From contig JAFKGL010000017.1 of NCBI GenBank assembly GCA_017307065.1, forward strand, positions 1-64,000: a stretch of DNA of 64,000 nt. Direction: 5' to 3'. This document shows positions 19,295 to 30,070 of this stretch, piece after piece. Source of the DNA: Candidatus Paracaedimonas acanthamoebae (GTDB taxonomy: Bacteria; Pseudomonadota; Alphaproteobacteria; Caedimonadales; Caedimonadaceae). Below the pieces are notes generated by a model. That model was given only the letters and a program-made list of their open reading frames with translations. It searched no databases and was not told where the DNA came from. The translations under genes were made by a program, and so were the position numbers. Position 1 is the first letter of the stretch, and every line of letters begins with the position of its first letter.

Positions 19295-20569
19295 CTAAAC
19301 GTCTGTAGAAATCATTTTATTTACACGACGCTCTAATTCAGGGCGGAAATGGCGGATTAATCCTTGGACTGGCCAAGCGGCAGCATCTCCAAGAGCACAA
19401 ATTGTTTTTCCTTCAATTTGGTAAGTGACTTCTTCTAAGAGATCAATATCTCTTATTGTTCCTTCACCACGGGCTAATTTTGTGAGAATACGCCACATCC
19501 ATCCTGTCCCTTCTCGGCAAGGGGTACATTGTCCACAGCTCTCATGCATATAAAACTTTGCAAGTCTTGCAATTGCAACAACAATGTCAGTTGATTTGTC
19601 CATGACAATAATTCCAGCTGTCCCTAGGCCGCTTTTTACTTCTTTCAAAGCATCATAATCCATGGTTATTTCATCACAGATTTGTTTAGGGAGTAAAGGT
19701 ACAGAAGAGCCACCAGGAATAATTGCAAGAAGATTGTCCCATCCTCCTCGTACCCCTCCAGCATACGTTTCAATGAGGGTTTTTAGAGGAATGCCTAAGG
19801 CTTCTTCAACGTTGCAAGCTTTATTAACATGGCCTGAGATACAGAAAATTTTTGTGCCTGTATTTCCTGGTTTCCCAAGAGAGGCAAACCATTGACCACC
19901 TCGTCGTAAAATCTCAGGAACAACAGCAATTGTTTCAACATTATTAATAATAGTTGGACAGCCATAAAGACCCATTAAAGCGGGAAAGGGCGGCTTTAGT
20001 CGCGGCATTCCTTTTCGGCCTTCTAAACTTTCAAGCAGAGCTGTTTCTTCGCCACAAATGTAAGCTCCCGCGCCGCGATGAAGATAGAGGTCGAAATCCC
20101 ATCCTGAATTAGCGGCATTTTTCCCTAAAAGGCCTGCTTTATAGGCCTCATCAATGGCTATTTGAAGTCGTTCCGCTTCGCGATAAAATTCACCACGTAT
20201 ATAGATATAGGCGGTGTGAGCTTGGATGGCAAAACCAGCGAGTAAGGCCCCCTCAATAAGTTTGTGAGGTTCATTTCTTATAATGTCTCGATCTTTACAG
20301 GTTCCGGGTTCACTTTCATCGGCATTGATAACGAGATAATGGGGAAGTTTATCTACTTTGGGCATAAAAGACCATTTTTGGCCTGTGGGGAAGCCTGCTC
20401 CTCCTCGTCCTCTTAATCCTGAAAGAGTTATTTCAGAAATAATCCATTCTGGTCCTTTTTCTATAAATTCACGGGTTTGTTGCCAGTCTCCTCGCACGCG
20501 CGCAGGTTCAAGATGCCATTCTTTTTGGCCATAAAGATTTTGGAAAATACGATCTTTCGTCGATAGCAT
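19295..20569 (-). CDS. nuoF: NADH-quinone oxidoreductase subunit F (NADH-binding)
   Basis: The 424-residue NADH dehydrogenase subunit holds FMN and a 4Fe-4S cluster. Visible signatures are [12 protein letters not shown] (NADH/FMN site, near residue 55), [13 protein letters not shown] near 180, and the cluster motif [11 protein letters not shown] near 350. It oxidises NADH and passes electrons on to NuoG. The ATG overlaps the last base of the nuoE stop (TAATG), a typical coupled junction, so NuoE and NuoF should be made in equal amounts. Confidence 0.97.
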   Translation of the reverse strand: MLSTKDRIFQNLYGQKEWHLEPARVRGDWQQTREFIEKGPEWIISEITLSGLRGRGGAGFPTGQKWSFMPKVDKLPHYLVINADESEPGTCKDRDIIRNEPHKLIEGALLAGFAIQAHTAYIYIRGEFYREAERLQIAIDEAYKAGLLGKNAANSGWDFDLYLHRGAGAYICGEETALLESLEGRKGMPRLKPPFPALMGLYGCPTIINNVETIAVVPEILRRGGQWFASLGKPGNTGTKIFCISGHVNKACNVEEALGIPLKTLIETYAGGVRGGWDNLLAIIPGGSSVPLLPKQICDEITMDYDALKEVKSGLGTAGIIVMDKSTDIVVAIARLAKFYMHESCGQCTPCREGTGWMWRILTKLARGEGTIRDIDLLEEVTYQIEGKTICALGDAAAWPVQGLIRHFRPELERRVNKMISTDV

Positions 20570-21165
20570 TACGCGCCTTCTTTTTCTTGAGGAGAATCTT
20601 CATAAGGCGCCGAACCGTGGCGACCTATTGTGGACCCTGATGCAACTTTATTTCCAAGCTTTAACTCATTTAAAATATTAAGCATGCGTTCAGCATTTAG
20701 ATCTTCAAAATAATCATCATTAATTTGCACAACAGGAGCATTCACGCAAGCGCCTAAGCACTCAACTTCAACAACTGTAAACAGATTATCTTGGGAAATT
20801 TCCCCTTGTTTAACGTCGGCGATCTTATTACACACTTTCAAAATTTCATCGCTTCCAACAAGCTGACAAGGTGTGGTTGTACAAACTTGGAGAAGATATT
20901 TACCTCGAGGAGACAAATTAAACATCGTATAAAAAGTTGCAATCTCATAAGCGCGAATAGACGATATTTTTAAAAGCTCAGCCACATGTTCAATGGCTTC
21001 TTGTGGAAGCCATCCTTCAGCTTGGCGCTGAGCTAAATCTAGAAGGGGAAGAATGGCACTTGCTTGTCGTGTCACAGGATATTGTGAAATAATTTCAACA
21101 ACTTTCTTTTGATTTTTGGAGGAAAAAATAAAAGGTTTACCTTGAGGCGTTAAAGTACGTTTCAC
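20569..21165 (-). CDS. nuoE: NADH-quinone oxidoreductase subunit E
   Basis: The 198-residue 24-kDa subunit carries the 2Fe-2S cluster N1a with a thioredoxin-like fold. The cluster cysteines are in CTTTPCQL and in [11 protein letters not shown]. An N-terminal helical domain with the family [10 protein letters not shown] block is present. It sits with NuoF at the tip of the peripheral arm. The start overlaps nuoD by four bases. The last about 30 residues are charged and probably disordered. Confidence 0.96.
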   Translation of the reverse strand: MKRTLTPQGKPFIFSSKNQKKVVEIISQYPVTRQASAILPLLDLAQRQAEGWLPQEAIEHVAELLKISSIRAYEIATFYTMFNLSPRGKYLLQVCTTTPCQLVGSDEILKVCNKIADVKQGEISQDNLFTVVEVECLGACVNAPVVQINDDYFEDLNAERMLNILNELKLGNKVASGSTIGRHGSAPYEDSPQEKEGA

Positions 21166-22349
21166 CGGTCGATTTCTCCAAAAACAATATCCATAGAGCC
21201 CACAATGGCGGCAACATCGGCAATCATATGGCCACGCGTCATGAAATCAGTGCCTTGTAAGAAAAGATAACTTGGGGGCCTAATTTTACAACGATAAGGT
21301 TTATTGGTTCCATCTGCGACTAAATAGACGCCGAATTCTCCTTTAGGTGCTTCAACCGCTTTATAAATTTCTCCTTTGGGAACGTGATATCCTTCAGTAT
21401 ACAATTTGAAATGATGAATCATTGCTTCCATAGAAGTTTTCATCTCAGCACGTGAGGGAGGAGCAACTTTCCGATCGCTTGTCATGACAGGGCCTTCCGG
21501 CATTTGTTCCAAACATTGGGCGATAATTTTTAAACTTTCGCGCATTTCATACATGCGGACTAAATAGCGATCATAACAATCACCATGTTTCCCGACGGGA
21601 ATATGAAAGTCCATTCGATCATAAACATCATAAGGCTGTGCTCGTCTCAGATCCCAAGCAACATTTGAAGCGCGCAACATTGGACCTGTAAATCCCCAAT
21701 CAAGAGCTTGGTCGGCTGAAACGATGCCAATATCAACAGTTCGTTGCTTAAAAATGCGATTCTCTGTCAATAAGCCTTCCATATTATCCATAACTTTTGG
21801 AAAATTTTCTATAAAGAGAAAGATATCTTCTAGAAGCCCCTCAGGAAGATCTTGATGAACGCCGCCTGGACGAAAATAATTCGCATGTAAACGAGCCCCA
21901 CTCGCGCGCTCATAAAATTCCATTAATTTTTCACGTTCCTCAAAACCAATTAAGAAGGGAGTTACGGCTCCTACATCCATCGCAAAAGTTGTAATGTTAA
22001 GGAGATGGTTCAAAAGACGTCCTAGTTCACAAAATAGGACACGGATGTATTGTCCACGTAAGGGAACATCAATATCTAAAAGCGCTTCTATAGAAAGAGC
22101 AAAAGCATGTTCCTGATTAAGAGGGGCTACGTAATCAAGACGATCAAAATAGGGAAGGGCTTGAAGATAAGTCTTATGTTCAATAAGTTTTTCAGTTCCA
22201 CGATGCAGAAAACCAATGTGTGGATCTGCGCGCTCAACAATTTCGCCATCCAATTCAAGAATTAGACGTAAAACACCATGAGCTGCAGGATGCTGAGGTC
22301 CGAAATTTAGGGTATAAGTTTGGGAATTATGAGGATTTGTCATGGTCAT
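21162..22349 (-). CDS. nuoD: NADH-quinone oxidoreductase subunit D
   Basis: The 395-residue 49-kDa subunit lines the quinone cavity together with NuoB. The [14 protein letters not shown] motif with the quinone-site histidine is near residues 16-29, and DRLDYV and the [10 protein letters not shown] block are intact. It is a separate gene here and not fused to nuoC as in some bacteria. Two ATG codons (22349 and 22343) are possible starts. The four-base overlap with nuoC favours the first. Confidence 0.96.
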   Translation of the reverse strand: MTMTNPHNSQTYTLNFGPQHPAAHGVLRLILELDGEIVERADPHIGFLHRGTEKLIEHKTYLQALPYFDRLDYVAPLNQEHAFALSIEALLDIDVPLRGQYIRVLFCELGRLLNHLLNITTFAMDVGAVTPFLIGFEEREKLMEFYERASGARLHANYFRPGGVHQDLPEGLLEDIFLFIENFPKVMDNMEGLLTENRIFKQRTVDIGIVSADQALDWGFTGPMLRASNVAWDLRRAQPYDVYDRMDFHIPVGKHGDCYDRYLVRMYEMRESLKIIAQCLEQMPEGPVMTSDRKVAPPSRAEMKTSMEAMIHHFKLYTEGYHVPKGEIYKAVEAPKGEFGVYLVADGTNKPYRCKIRPPSYLFLQGTDFMTRGHMIADVAAIVGSMDIVFGEIDR

Positions 22350-22957
22350 ATTTTCTTTGTCAGCGCTTTTTCATCTCCGGGAAGAAGTGAAGGGTTTCCT
22401 TCCCAAGGGCTTAAGAAATCAAATTGGCGATAGGCTTGAGGAAGATCAAGCGATTCATACACAACTCTTTCTTGATCATCATCATATCTGACTTCCACGA
22501 ATCCAGTTAAAGGAAAGTCTTTGCGAAGAGGATGACCTTCGAAATTATAATCTGTTAAAAGTCTTCTTAAGTCTGGATGATTTTCAAATTTAATTCCATA
22601 CATATCCCAAGCTTCACGTTCAAACCAATTTGCAGCGCTATAAACACTTGTGATAGAAGGAATAGCAGTTGTTTCATCTGTTGTAAGTTTTAGTCGTAGT
22701 CGAGAATTATGTTTGAGGCTCAACAAGTGATAAACGACTTCAAAACGTTCTGGATGATCAGGGTAATCAACACCACAAAGATCAATTAATTGTTTAAATA
22801 AGAAGTCTTTATGATCACGAAGATAGATGAGGATTTTCACTATAGCGTGGCGCTTAACTTGGAGTGTGAGTTCACCTTTGTTAATGGTAAAAGAGAGTAA
22901 GTCTTCTTTTAACGCCTTTTTTATTTTCTCGCTGAGATGAGCTAATTTATCATCCAT
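22346..22957 (-). CDS. nuoC: NADH-quinone oxidoreductase subunit C
   Basis: The 203-residue 30-kDa subunit of the peripheral arm has the LCGVDYPD and the conserved [20 protein letters not shown] block, followed by [10 protein letters not shown], all diagnostic for this family. It holds no cofactor and braces NuoD, NuoB and NuoI. Its start is five bases after the nuoB stop and its end overlaps nuoD by four bases. Confidence 0.96.
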   Translation of the reverse strand: MDDKLAHLSEKIKKALKEDLLSFTINKGELTLQVKRHAIVKILIYLRDHKDFLFKQLIDLCGVDYPDHPERFEVVYHLLSLKHNSRLRLKLTTDETTAIPSITSVYSAANWFEREAWDMYGIKFENHPDLRRLLTDYNFEGHPLRKDFPLTGFVEVRYDDDQERVVYESLDLPQAYRQFDFLSPWEGNPSLLPGDEKALTKKI

Positions 22958-22962
22958 CTATA

Positions 22963-23493
22963 CTAAGCTCTCATAATTGTTTTATGACCGCGGATTTTAT
23001 TCCGAAGTTGTAGAATTCCATATAATAGGGCTTCAGCTGTGGGGGGGCATCCTGGGACATAAATATCCACAGGGATAATGCGATCACATCCTCTTACAAC
23101 TGAATATGAATAATGATAATACCCGCCCCCATTTGCACAGGAACCCATAGATATAACCCATTTGGGATCTGGCATTTGATCATAGACTTTACGGAGGACA
23201 GGAGCCATCTTATTTGTAAGGGTGCCGGCAACAATCATGATATCGGATTGACGGGGGCTGGGTCGAAAAAAGAGCCCGAAGCGGTCAAGATCGTAACGAC
23301 TTGAAGCCGTTTGCATCATTTCAACTGCACAGCAAGCAAGTCCAAAAGTGACAGGCCAGAGTGAGCTTGATCGCGCCCATGCAACCAATTCATCGAGAGA
23401 AGTTAATACAAAACCTCGATCTTGAACCTCATTATGAATCGTGGTCAGAAGTTCGCTGGCATGTTGTTCTCCAGAAGGAGAGATTACTCCCAT
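22963..23493 (-). CDS. nuoB: NADH-quinone oxidoreductase subunit B
   Basis: This PSST subunit carries the terminal 4Fe-4S cluster N2, which reduces quinone. The cluster residues are visible in [18 protein letters not shown] and YVPGCPP. I place the start at ATG 23493 rather than GTG 23514: a strong AGGAG lies eight bases upstream of the ATG, giving 176 residues and a ten-base overlap with nuoA. The N-terminal about 25 residues are variable, as in other alphaproteobacteria. Confidence 0.95.
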   Translation of the reverse strand: MGVISPSGEQHASELLTTIHNEVQDRGFVLTSLDELVAWARSSSLWPVTFGLACCAVEMMQTASSRYDLDRFGLFFRPSPRQSDIMIVAGTLTNKMAPVLRKVYDQMPDPKWVISMGSCANGGGYYHYSYSVVRGCDRIIPVDIYVPGCPPTAEALLYGILQLRNKIRGHKTIMRA

Positions 23494-23849
23494 TCTAACG
23501 CTCCTTTTTTCCACTCATAAATAAAACCAATTGTCAGGATACTCAAGAAAAACATCATTGACCAAAAGCCCAATAAACCAATTTCACCGAGGCTAATCGC
23601 CCAAGGAAAAAGAAAAACAACTTCAAGGTCAAAAATAATAAATAAGATGGCGACAAGATAAAAACGGACATCAAAACGTATGCGAGAAGAAGAAAAAGGT
23701 TCAAAGCCGCACTCATAGGGAGATTGTTTCGCTGCTGTAGGTTGATAAGGGGCTCTGAGGAAAGTCAACCCCACAATAACAAGCGAAAACGCAAGAGCTA
23801 CCCCAATAAAAACAAAAATGGGTAGATAATTATTTAATAAGCTAGGCAT
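23484..23849 (-). CDS. nuoA: NADH-quinone oxidoreductase subunit A
   Basis: The 121-residue membrane subunit ND3/NuoA has three hydrophobic helices. Between the first two lies the conserved loop with [10 protein letters not shown], whose cysteine changes exposure between active and deactive complex I in mitochondria. It is the first gene of the nuo operon. An AGGGAG ribosome binding site and a good promoter (23873-23901) precede it. Confidence 0.95.
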   Translation of the reverse strand: MPSLLNNYLPIFVFIGVALAFSLVIVGLTFLRAPYQPTAAKQSPYECGFEPFSSSRIRFDVRFYLVAILFIIFDLEVVFLFPWAISLGEIGLLGFWSMMFFLSILTIGFIYEWKKGALEWE

Positions 23850-23872
23850 TAGGTCTCCCTTTATTTTAGTCG

Positions 23873-23901
23873 ATTCTACGATCTTATATTTTCTAATGCA
23901 A
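23873..23901 (-). promoter_or_regulatory. Predicted sigma-70 promoter of the nuo operon
   Basis: Read on the minus strand, TTGCAT and TAGAAT are separated by exactly 17 bases, close to the TTGACA/TATAAT consensus, and end 24 bases before the nuoA ATG. Spacing and position fit a vegetative promoter. No operator was recognised next to it. Confidence 0.5.
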
Positions 23902-23949
23902 AGAGATAGTACGATATTTTTACTTTAGGAGAAAGCTTGAAAAACAAGG

Positions 23950-24816
23950 TTATCTACGTTCATGCCATATAATATAAAGTCCAGATAGGATCACAAGAGT
24001 GCCTCCGATCCAAAATTGCACATTGGGAACCTCCGCCCAAAAGAGAAACCCTAAGAATGTGCTCCATAAAATCGCAGAATAAGCCATAGGGGCAACAATT
24101 GTTACAGGGGCATATCGGTAAGCCTGAGTGATAAAAAATTGTCCTAATCCTCCGCCAATTCCTAGTAACATAAATTTGCTTAAATCAATCATGGTAGGTG
24201 TCTTCCATACAAAAGGAAGGAAGACGGCTGTTATTAAAGTTGCAAAGAAAGTGAAGGAGAAAACGAGAATGCTACTTTTATGTGTGCGTGTCATAATGCG
24301 GATAAAAAGTAAAACAATAGCATCTGTTAAAGCATAGATGAGAGAAAATATAGCGCCTAAAATAGAGACGTTTCCACTCGGCTTTGCGATAATAATAACG
24401 CCAATAAATCCACATATAATTACGCTTATTCTTGTAAGAGAAAGGTGTTCTTTTAGAAAAATGGCAGCGAGGATGGTTACAAAAAAAATAGAAGAAAATG
24501 AGAGAGTTGTTGCATCAGCTAGAGGTAAAAATTTGAAAGACATAAAAAGACAAAATAGGTCTAGGACTAAGATCATCGCGGCAATGAGACTTGTTCCGTA
24601 GGGATGATGAGTGAAATTACGAAAGCCTCCTTCACGAGATAAAAGAAACCAAGAAGGAAGGAGAGCGCCAAGGAAGCGAAAAAATAAAACTTCTACAGGA
24701 GGATATTGGGCAATTGTATCTTTTGCAATAGCATTCACTAAGCAAAAAATGAACACAGCCGATAGCATATATAAGATACCTTGGCGATTGTGATGGGAAG
24801 GTAAATTTTCTGACAT
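23950..24816 (-). CDS. EamA/DMT family transporter
   Basis: This is an integral membrane protein of the drug/metabolite transporter superfamily with about ten helices in two EamA repeats (roughly 12-140 and 150-285). I choose ATG 24816 (MSENLP, 288 residues) over 24840 because GGAGAAGGAG lies just upstream of it. The substrate cannot be inferred; relatives export amino acids or import S-adenosylmethionine in intracellular bacteria. It is not closely similar in its ends to the transporter at 13330. It lies between nuoA and the divergent esterase gene and appears monocistronic. Confidence 0.85.
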   Translation of the reverse strand: MSENLPSHHNRQGILYMLSAVFIFCLVNAIAKDTIAQYPPVEVLFFRFLGALLPSWFLLSREGGFRNFTHHPYGTSLIAAMILVLDLFCLFMSFKFLPLADATTLSFSSIFFVTILAAIFLKEHLSLTRISVIICGFIGVIIIAKPSGNVSILGAIFSLIYALTDAIVLLFIRIMTRTHKSSILVFSFTFFATLITAVFLPFVWKTPTMIDLSKFMLLGIGGGLGQFFITQAYRYAPVTIVAPMAYSAILWSTFLGFLFWAEVPNVQFWIGGTLVILSGLYIIWHERR

Positions 24817-24963
24817 GTTTGAACTCCTTCTCCCTACCATAACCGAACCATTTCATGCTTCAATCTTAAATTTAAGAAAAATGATAAGAGGTCAATTGCG
24901 GTTACTGGACGTTAGAATGATTCTAGATTAAACTCATTCTTAATAATTTTATAGGAAGCTTTA

Positions 24964-25614
24964 ATGGTAAGTGGGACGATGATGTTGAGTGGGCCTTCTT
25001 TGGCGCCCCAGAATGGTCGGGCAAAAAAGTTGATCATTCTGTTGCATGGGTATGGGGCTAATGGCGATGACCTTATAGAGTTGGGTGATTGTTGGTCCTC
25101 ATCTCTACCTGATGCTGAATTTTTGGCGCCTCATGCGCCATTCTCTTGTGAAATGACTGCATTCGGATATCAATGGTTTAGTCTTGAAAATTGGCACCCT
25201 CAATTTCTTTTAGAGCAAATACAGATAGCTGTTCCTAGGTTGAATAAGTTTATCGATGAAAACCTTGAAAAGCGCGGCCTTACAGATGAAGATTTAATGA
25301 TCGTTGGTTTTTCTCAAGGAGCCATGATGGCACTTTATACAGCTCTGACGCGTCCTTCAACATGTGCTGGTGTTATAGGGTATTCAGGGGCTTTAGTGTA
25401 TGGAGAACCTACAGGACAAGAAAGACAACCTTCTGTCTTTTTGGTTCATGGTGAGGCTGATGAAGTTGTTCCCTATGAAGCCATGAAGGAAGCTCAAGAA
25501 CGTTTAACTTCGATGAAAGTTCCTGTGCGAACTTATACATGCCCTGCTTTTGGGCACGGCATCAGTCAAAAAGGTATTGAAGTGGGAGGGCTCTTTTTAA
25601 AAGAGCGTCTTTAA
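24964..25614 (+). CDS. Phospholipase/carboxylesterase-family alpha/beta hydrolase
   Basis: The 216-residue enzyme belongs to the short carboxylesterase/acyl-protein thioesterase family. The oxyanion region LLHGYGANGDD is at 27-36, the nucleophile elbow GFSQGA holds Ser117, the acid is in HGEADEVVP, and the histidine in FGHGIS. It has no signal peptide, so it is probably cytosolic and cleaves short acyl esters or lysophospholipids. A clean AGGAAG lies seven bases before the ATG. It is followed after 41 bases by mdh on the same strand and may be co-transcribed with it. Confidence 0.85.
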   Translation: MVSGTMMLSGPSLAPQNGRAKKLIILLHGYGANGDDLIELGDCWSSSLPDAEFLAPHAPFSCEMTAFGYQWFSLENWHPQFLLEQIQIAVPRLNKFIDENLEKRGLTDEDLMIVGFSQGAMMALYTALTRPSTCAGVIGYSGALVYGEPTGQERQPSVFLVHGEADEVVPYEAMKEAQERLTSMKVPVRTYTCPAFGHGISQKGIEVGGLFLKERL

Positions 25615-25634
25615 AACAAGAAGATAAATTTTAA

Positions 25635-26600
<966 letters not shown>

Positions 26601-27770
26601 ATGAAAATTCATGAATATCAGGCAAAAGAATTATTGAGTCGTTTCGGCGTATTAATCCCGCAAGGGCGAGTGGCTTGTACAGCTGAAGAAGCAGAAATAG
26701 CGGCTGATCAATTAGGTGGTCAACTATGGGCAGTTAAAGCGCAAATTCATGCAGGCGGGCGAGGAAAGGCGGGTGGCGTTAAGCTTGCCAAGACAAAGGA
26801 CCAAGTAAAAGAGTATGCTCAAACTCTTTTAGGTTCCTGTTTGGTAACGCCTCAGACGGGCCCCGCGGGGCAACTGATAAGACGTATCTATGTTGAGCAG
26901 GGCACGCCTATCGCGAAAGAATTTTATTTTAGCATCTTGTTAGACAGAGCATCTTCAAAGATTATGTTGGTATTTTCCGAAGCGGGAGGCACTTCGATTG
27001 AAGAAGCCGCTGCTCACGATCCTACAAAAATTTTTACTGAAATTATTGATCCTTTAGTTGGTTTCCAAGCGTTTAATGGAAGAAAATTGGCGTTTGCCGC
27101 AGGAATAGAAGGGAAAATAGTTCCGAAGATCATTTCTATGATGGAAGCTTGTTACAAGGCATTCGTTGCCTTGGATGCGACGCTTATTGAAATTAATCCT
27201 CTCATTATTACGACTGATGGAGAACCTTTAGCATTAGATGCCAAAATGATGTTTGACGATAATAGCTTGTTCCGACATCCAGAGATAGAGCAATTGAGAG
27301 ACCTTGCAGAAGAAGAACCGACTGAAACGGAAGCTGCTAAAAATGGATTGAGTTATATAAAACTTGAAGGAAATATAGGGTGTATGGTCAATGGGGCCGG
27401 GCTTGCCATGGCCACGATGGATGTGATTAAACTTTACGGCGGAGAGCCAGCTAATTTCTTAGATGTGGGGGGCGGAGCGCCTCGTGAACGCGTTATTACA
27501 GCGTTCAAACTTATTCTGTCGGATCCCAATGTTAAGGCCATTTTAGTCAATATTTTTGGTGGTATTATGCGCTGTGACATCATTGCAGAAGGAATTGTGG
27601 CGGCAGCTCGAGATGTGCAAATTCATGTGCCCTTAGTTGTGCGTTTGGAAGGAACAAATGTTGATAAAGGTAAAGTGATTTTAGCGCAGTCGGGTCTTTC
27701 TATCATTGCAGCAGAAGATTTAGCAGATGCGGCTCAGAAGAGCGTCGCGGCGGTTAGAGGAGTTGTTTAA
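26601..27770 (+). CDS. sucC: Succinyl-CoA synthetase beta subunit
   Basis: The 389-residue ATP-grasp subunit of succinate-CoA ligase starts [12 protein letters not shown], followed by [16 protein letters not shown] in the nucleotide-binding domain, and the C-terminal flavodoxin-like domain with [10 protein letters not shown]. It drives substrate-level phosphorylation as succinyl-CoA becomes succinate. It abuts mdh and is followed by sucD after one base. Confidence 0.97.
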   Translation: MKIHEYQAKELLSRFGVLIPQGRVACTAEEAEIAADQLGGQLWAVKAQIHAGGRGKAGGVKLAKTKDQVKEYAQTLLGSCLVTPQTGPAGQLIRRIYVEQGTPIAKEFYFSILLDRASSKIMLVFSEAGGTSIEEAAAHDPTKIFTEIIDPLVGFQAFNGRKLAFAAGIEGKIVPKIISMMEACYKAFVALDATLIEINPLIITTDGEPLALDAKMMFDDNSLFRHPEIEQLRDLAEEEPTETEAAKNGLSYIKLEGNIGCMVNGAGLAMATMDVIKLYGGEPANFLDVGGGAPRERVITAFKLILSDPNVKAILVNIFGGIMRCDIIAEGIVAAARDVQIHVPLVVRLEGTNVDKGKVILAQSGLSIIAAEDLADAAQKSVAAVRGVV

Positions 27771-27771
27771 G

Positions 27772-28638
27772 ATGGCAATTCTCGTTGATTCAAATACGCG
27801 TGTTATCTGTCAAGGATTTACAGGGGCTCAGGGAACTTTTCACTCGGAACAAGCGTTAGCGTATGGCACAAAAATGGTGGGCGGCGTAACCCCTGGAAAA
27901 GGGAATACAACGCACCTTAATCTGCCTGTCTTTAATACGGTTGAAAGAGCTGTTAAAGAGACGGGAGCGACTGCAAGTGTGATTTATGTGCCACCCGCGT
28001 ATGCAGCTGATGCTATTTTTGAATCCATCGAGGCTCAAGTGCCTCTTGTTGTTTGTATTACTGAAGGAATTCCCGTCTTAGATATGCTGAAGGTCAAGAG
28101 AGCGCTTGTGGGATCTAAAACACGTCTGATTGGCCCGAATTGTCCTGGAATTATCACCCCGGGAGCTTGTAAAATTGGGATTATGCCTGGGCATATTCAT
28201 CGACCCGGTAAAGTTGGGATTGTGTCCCGTTCAGGCACATTAACTTATGAAGCTGTTTGGCAAGTGACTCAAGCTGGGCTCGGGCAATCAACGTGTGTGG
28301 GAATTGGCGGAGATCCTATTCATGGTCTTTCATTTGTGGATTGTCTTGAGATGTTTTTTCAAGATCCTCAAACTGAGAGTATCATTATGATTGGTGAAAT
28401 TGGTGGCACAGCTGAAGATGAAGCTGCGCGTTATATCCAGAACTCCTTGATCAAAAAGCCAATCATAGGTTTCATCGCAGGTGCAACAGCCCCAGAAGGT
28501 AAGCGGATGGGGCATGCTGGGGCTATTGTATCAGGGGGAGATGAAACAGCTGAAAGCAAAAAATCTCGTCTACGGCAAGCAGGCGTGATGGTCGTAGATT
28601 CGCCTGCGGAGATGGGAAGATGCTTCTTAAAATTTTGA
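27772..28638 (+). CDS. sucD: Succinyl-CoA synthetase alpha subunit
   Basis: The 288-residue CoA-binding subunit starts at ATG 27772 ([12 protein letters not shown]), just after the sucC stop; the longer frame upstream overlaps sucC and is not used. The CoA-binding [10 protein letters not shown] is near residues 15-24, the [13 protein letters not shown] GGVTPGKG loop follows, and the phosphohistidine is in the [11 protein letters not shown] block near 245. It is the last gene of the mdh operon, before a bidirectional terminator-like hairpin. Confidence 0.97.
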   Translation: MAILVDSNTRVICQGFTGAQGTFHSEQALAYGTKMVGGVTPGKGNTTHLNLPVFNTVERAVKETGATASVIYVPPAYAADAIFESIEAQVPLVVCITEGIPVLDMLKVKRALVGSKTRLIGPNCPGIITPGACKIGIMPGHIHRPGKVGIVSRSGTLTYEAVWQVTQAGLGQSTCVGIGGDPIHGLSFVDCLEMFFQDPQTESIIMIGEIGGTAEDEAARYIQNSLIKKPIIGFIAGATAPEGKRMGHAGAIVSGGDETAESKKSRLRQAGVMVVDSPAEMGRCFLKF

Positions 28639-28724
28639 AGTAATACAGTATAAAGTCTGGTTATTTATGTTTCCTAATAAAACACGTAGCTAGGCACAAA
28701 AGGGGTAACTTCATTAGGCAAAAA

Positions 28725-28768
28725 ACCAAGAGTTATTAGTTATTTAATAACCCTTGGTAATTTTCTTT
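28725..28768. terminator. Bidirectional intrinsic terminator between sucD and the small secreted-protein gene
   Basis: A 13-position stem with one mismatch (28725-28737 with 28746-28758, loop of eight) is followed on the plus strand by AATTTTCTTT. On the minus strand it is followed by six T residues. It lies between convergent genes ending at 28638 and 28767 and overlaps the end of the latter's frame slightly downstream only. Both orientations look able to terminate. Confidence 0.65.
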
Positions 28769-29195
28769 AAGATGCCATTAAGAAGCCTGTTTGTGTAAGA
28801 TAGTTTACATGTTCATCAAAAGTTTCCTCAGATAAAGCTCCCTGTTGTACTGCTAACTGAGCAATACGAAGGTATCTCTCAGAAGTAGGAACATGACCAG
28901 TTAAGGCACCTGCGTATAGATAGCCAAGCGGAGAGCCAGCCCCATATTCTATGGCATTTAAAAAGCTTTGGTATGCAGAGGATATATTTCCTGAAGACAA
29001 GAAAAGTCTACCTTCTTGAAGGTATTCTTGTGCATTTTCACTATCTGATTTCATTGAAGCTAAAAAGTTGCTCTTTAATTTCGAAGGAAAGTTTTCATTT
29101 TGAAACTCTTCACTTTCACTTACTGATGAACCATAAGCACCATAAATAGTTGTCATGAATGTTAAAAGGAGAGCGGGGAGGATACTTTTTTTCAT
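28767..29195 (-). CDS. Small secreted protein with a TPR-like helical pair, unknown function
   Basis: I do not recognise this protein. I start it at ATG 29195 (MKKSIL), giving 142 residues, because AAAGG lies upstream and a clear signal peptide follows: two lysines, a hydrophobic core to about residue 20, and an A-Y-G-S cleavage region. The mature part is acidic, then helical, with a pattern (YLQEGRLFLSSGN then AYQSFLNAIEYG) resembling one TPR/Sel1 unit. Such small exported repeat proteins are common in host-associated alphaproteobacteria. It lies in reverse orientation inside the otherwise conserved mdh-suc-lpd gene order. Confidence 0.6.
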   Translation of the reverse strand: MKKSILPALLLTFMTTIYGAYGSSVSESEEFQNENFPSKLKSNFLASMKSDSENAQEYLQEGRLFLSSGNISSAYQSFLNAIEYGAGSPLGYLYAGALTGHVPTSERYLRIAQLAVQQGALSEETFDEHVNYLTQTGFLMAS

Positions 29196-29670
29196 TGAGG
29201 GCCTTTCACTTATTATATCAATTTCCCCCAACTGTCATAAAGTTATAATTAATCTTAGCTTTTAGTCAAATATTTTATTTTTATGGGCGCTTTTTATGTT
29301 TTTGAAGTGATGTTAATTGTTTGTTTTAATTTTAAATAATTTTTTTATCATTTTATCTTTTTTGCATATATTTTATGTACAAATGGGAAATTTATCTTTA
29401 ATTTTATGGTTTAGATTTTAAGGGAAAAATTATGAAATATTGGACTTGCGAAGAGGAGGTTTTTTTGTGATTAAGGCATAGGGCAAAACACAAAAGTTAA
29501 TAAAAAATTACGATAATATTAACAAAACATTAACATTTGATTAAAGAAATATTAAGAGTATCAAAAAATGAGATATTAATTTTTTGTCGCAATAATTTTA
29601 AAAAATATTTAAAAATCAATAACTTTTTGCTTGAAATTTATTTTTGGTTTGTTAATCTAAAATCAGAAAC

Positions 29671-29687
29671 GGTAACCGGGGGTTACC
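29671..29687. repeat. Perfect 7-bp inverted repeat with GGG loop
   Basis: GGTAACC, three G, GGTTACC forms a strong hairpin with a three-base loop inside the AT-rich gap before sucA. It is not followed by a T-run, so a simple terminator is unlikely. A partly complementary AACCCCCGTT lies 80 bases further on, which could form an alternative pairing in RNA. It may be part of a structured RNA or an operator; function is unknown. Confidence 0.4.
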
Positions 29688-29947
29688 AAATCGCCACGAA
29701 AGTTCCATGTCAAGTTTTGGGGAGAGCTTTTAATTGAACAAGGTGCGCTAAAGATCTAAGGATCAACCCCCGTTAATTTTTCATCGATAGTATCTTTATA
29801 ATCTTTTCATATAAGTTTTGTACAAAATTAAGATTAAATTTATCTTCTAATCTTGTTTCATTTTTTAAGAATTTCTTTTAAGGCAAAGCTAGTTTTTTGG
29901 AATGAAATCTTTGAAGAGCCATCTTGGCTATTTATCCTTTAAAAGAA

Positions 29948-29975
29948 TTGTAAAATTAAAAAAACGCGCTAGACT
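29948..29975 (+). promoter_or_regulatory. Possible promoter of sucA-sucB-lpdA
   Basis: TTGTAA and TAGACT are separated by 16 bases, giving a moderate match to the sigma-70 consensus in the right place and strand for the sucA operon. The match is not strong enough to exclude chance in AT-rich DNA. Confidence 0.3.
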
Positions 29976-30070
29976 CAAAACTATTTAAAATTTTACGGAT
30001 CATCAATACATTCACTGTATGATTGGAAATCTAATTGGTACAAAGTAAGAAATAAGATAAAGAGATACAA

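Larger units (their letters stand above)
29196..30070. other. Long AT-rich intergenic region upstream of sucA
   Basis: No gene of normal size is supported in this 0.87-kb stretch. It is very AT-rich with long A/T runs up to about 29660, then carries a GC-richer island at 29671-29780 that contains a perfect inverted repeat (see separate entry). A 12-codon ATG frame at 29431-29469 (MKYWTCEEEVFL) has an AAGGG upstream and could be a leader peptide, but this is weak. A possible promoter (TTGTAA, 16 bases, TAGACT at 29948-29975) stands about 95 bases before sucA. Confidence 0.45.

Noticed and set aside
29537..29737. 66-codon frame upstream of sucA
   Set aside because: Low-complexity AT-rich translation that runs into the hairpin island, with a non-ATG start and no ribosome binding site.
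29671..29780. SRP RNA, tmRNA or RNase P RNA in the GC-richer island
   Set aside because: None of the conserved sequence signatures of these RNAs (for example GGAAGCAGC of SRP RNA) is present.
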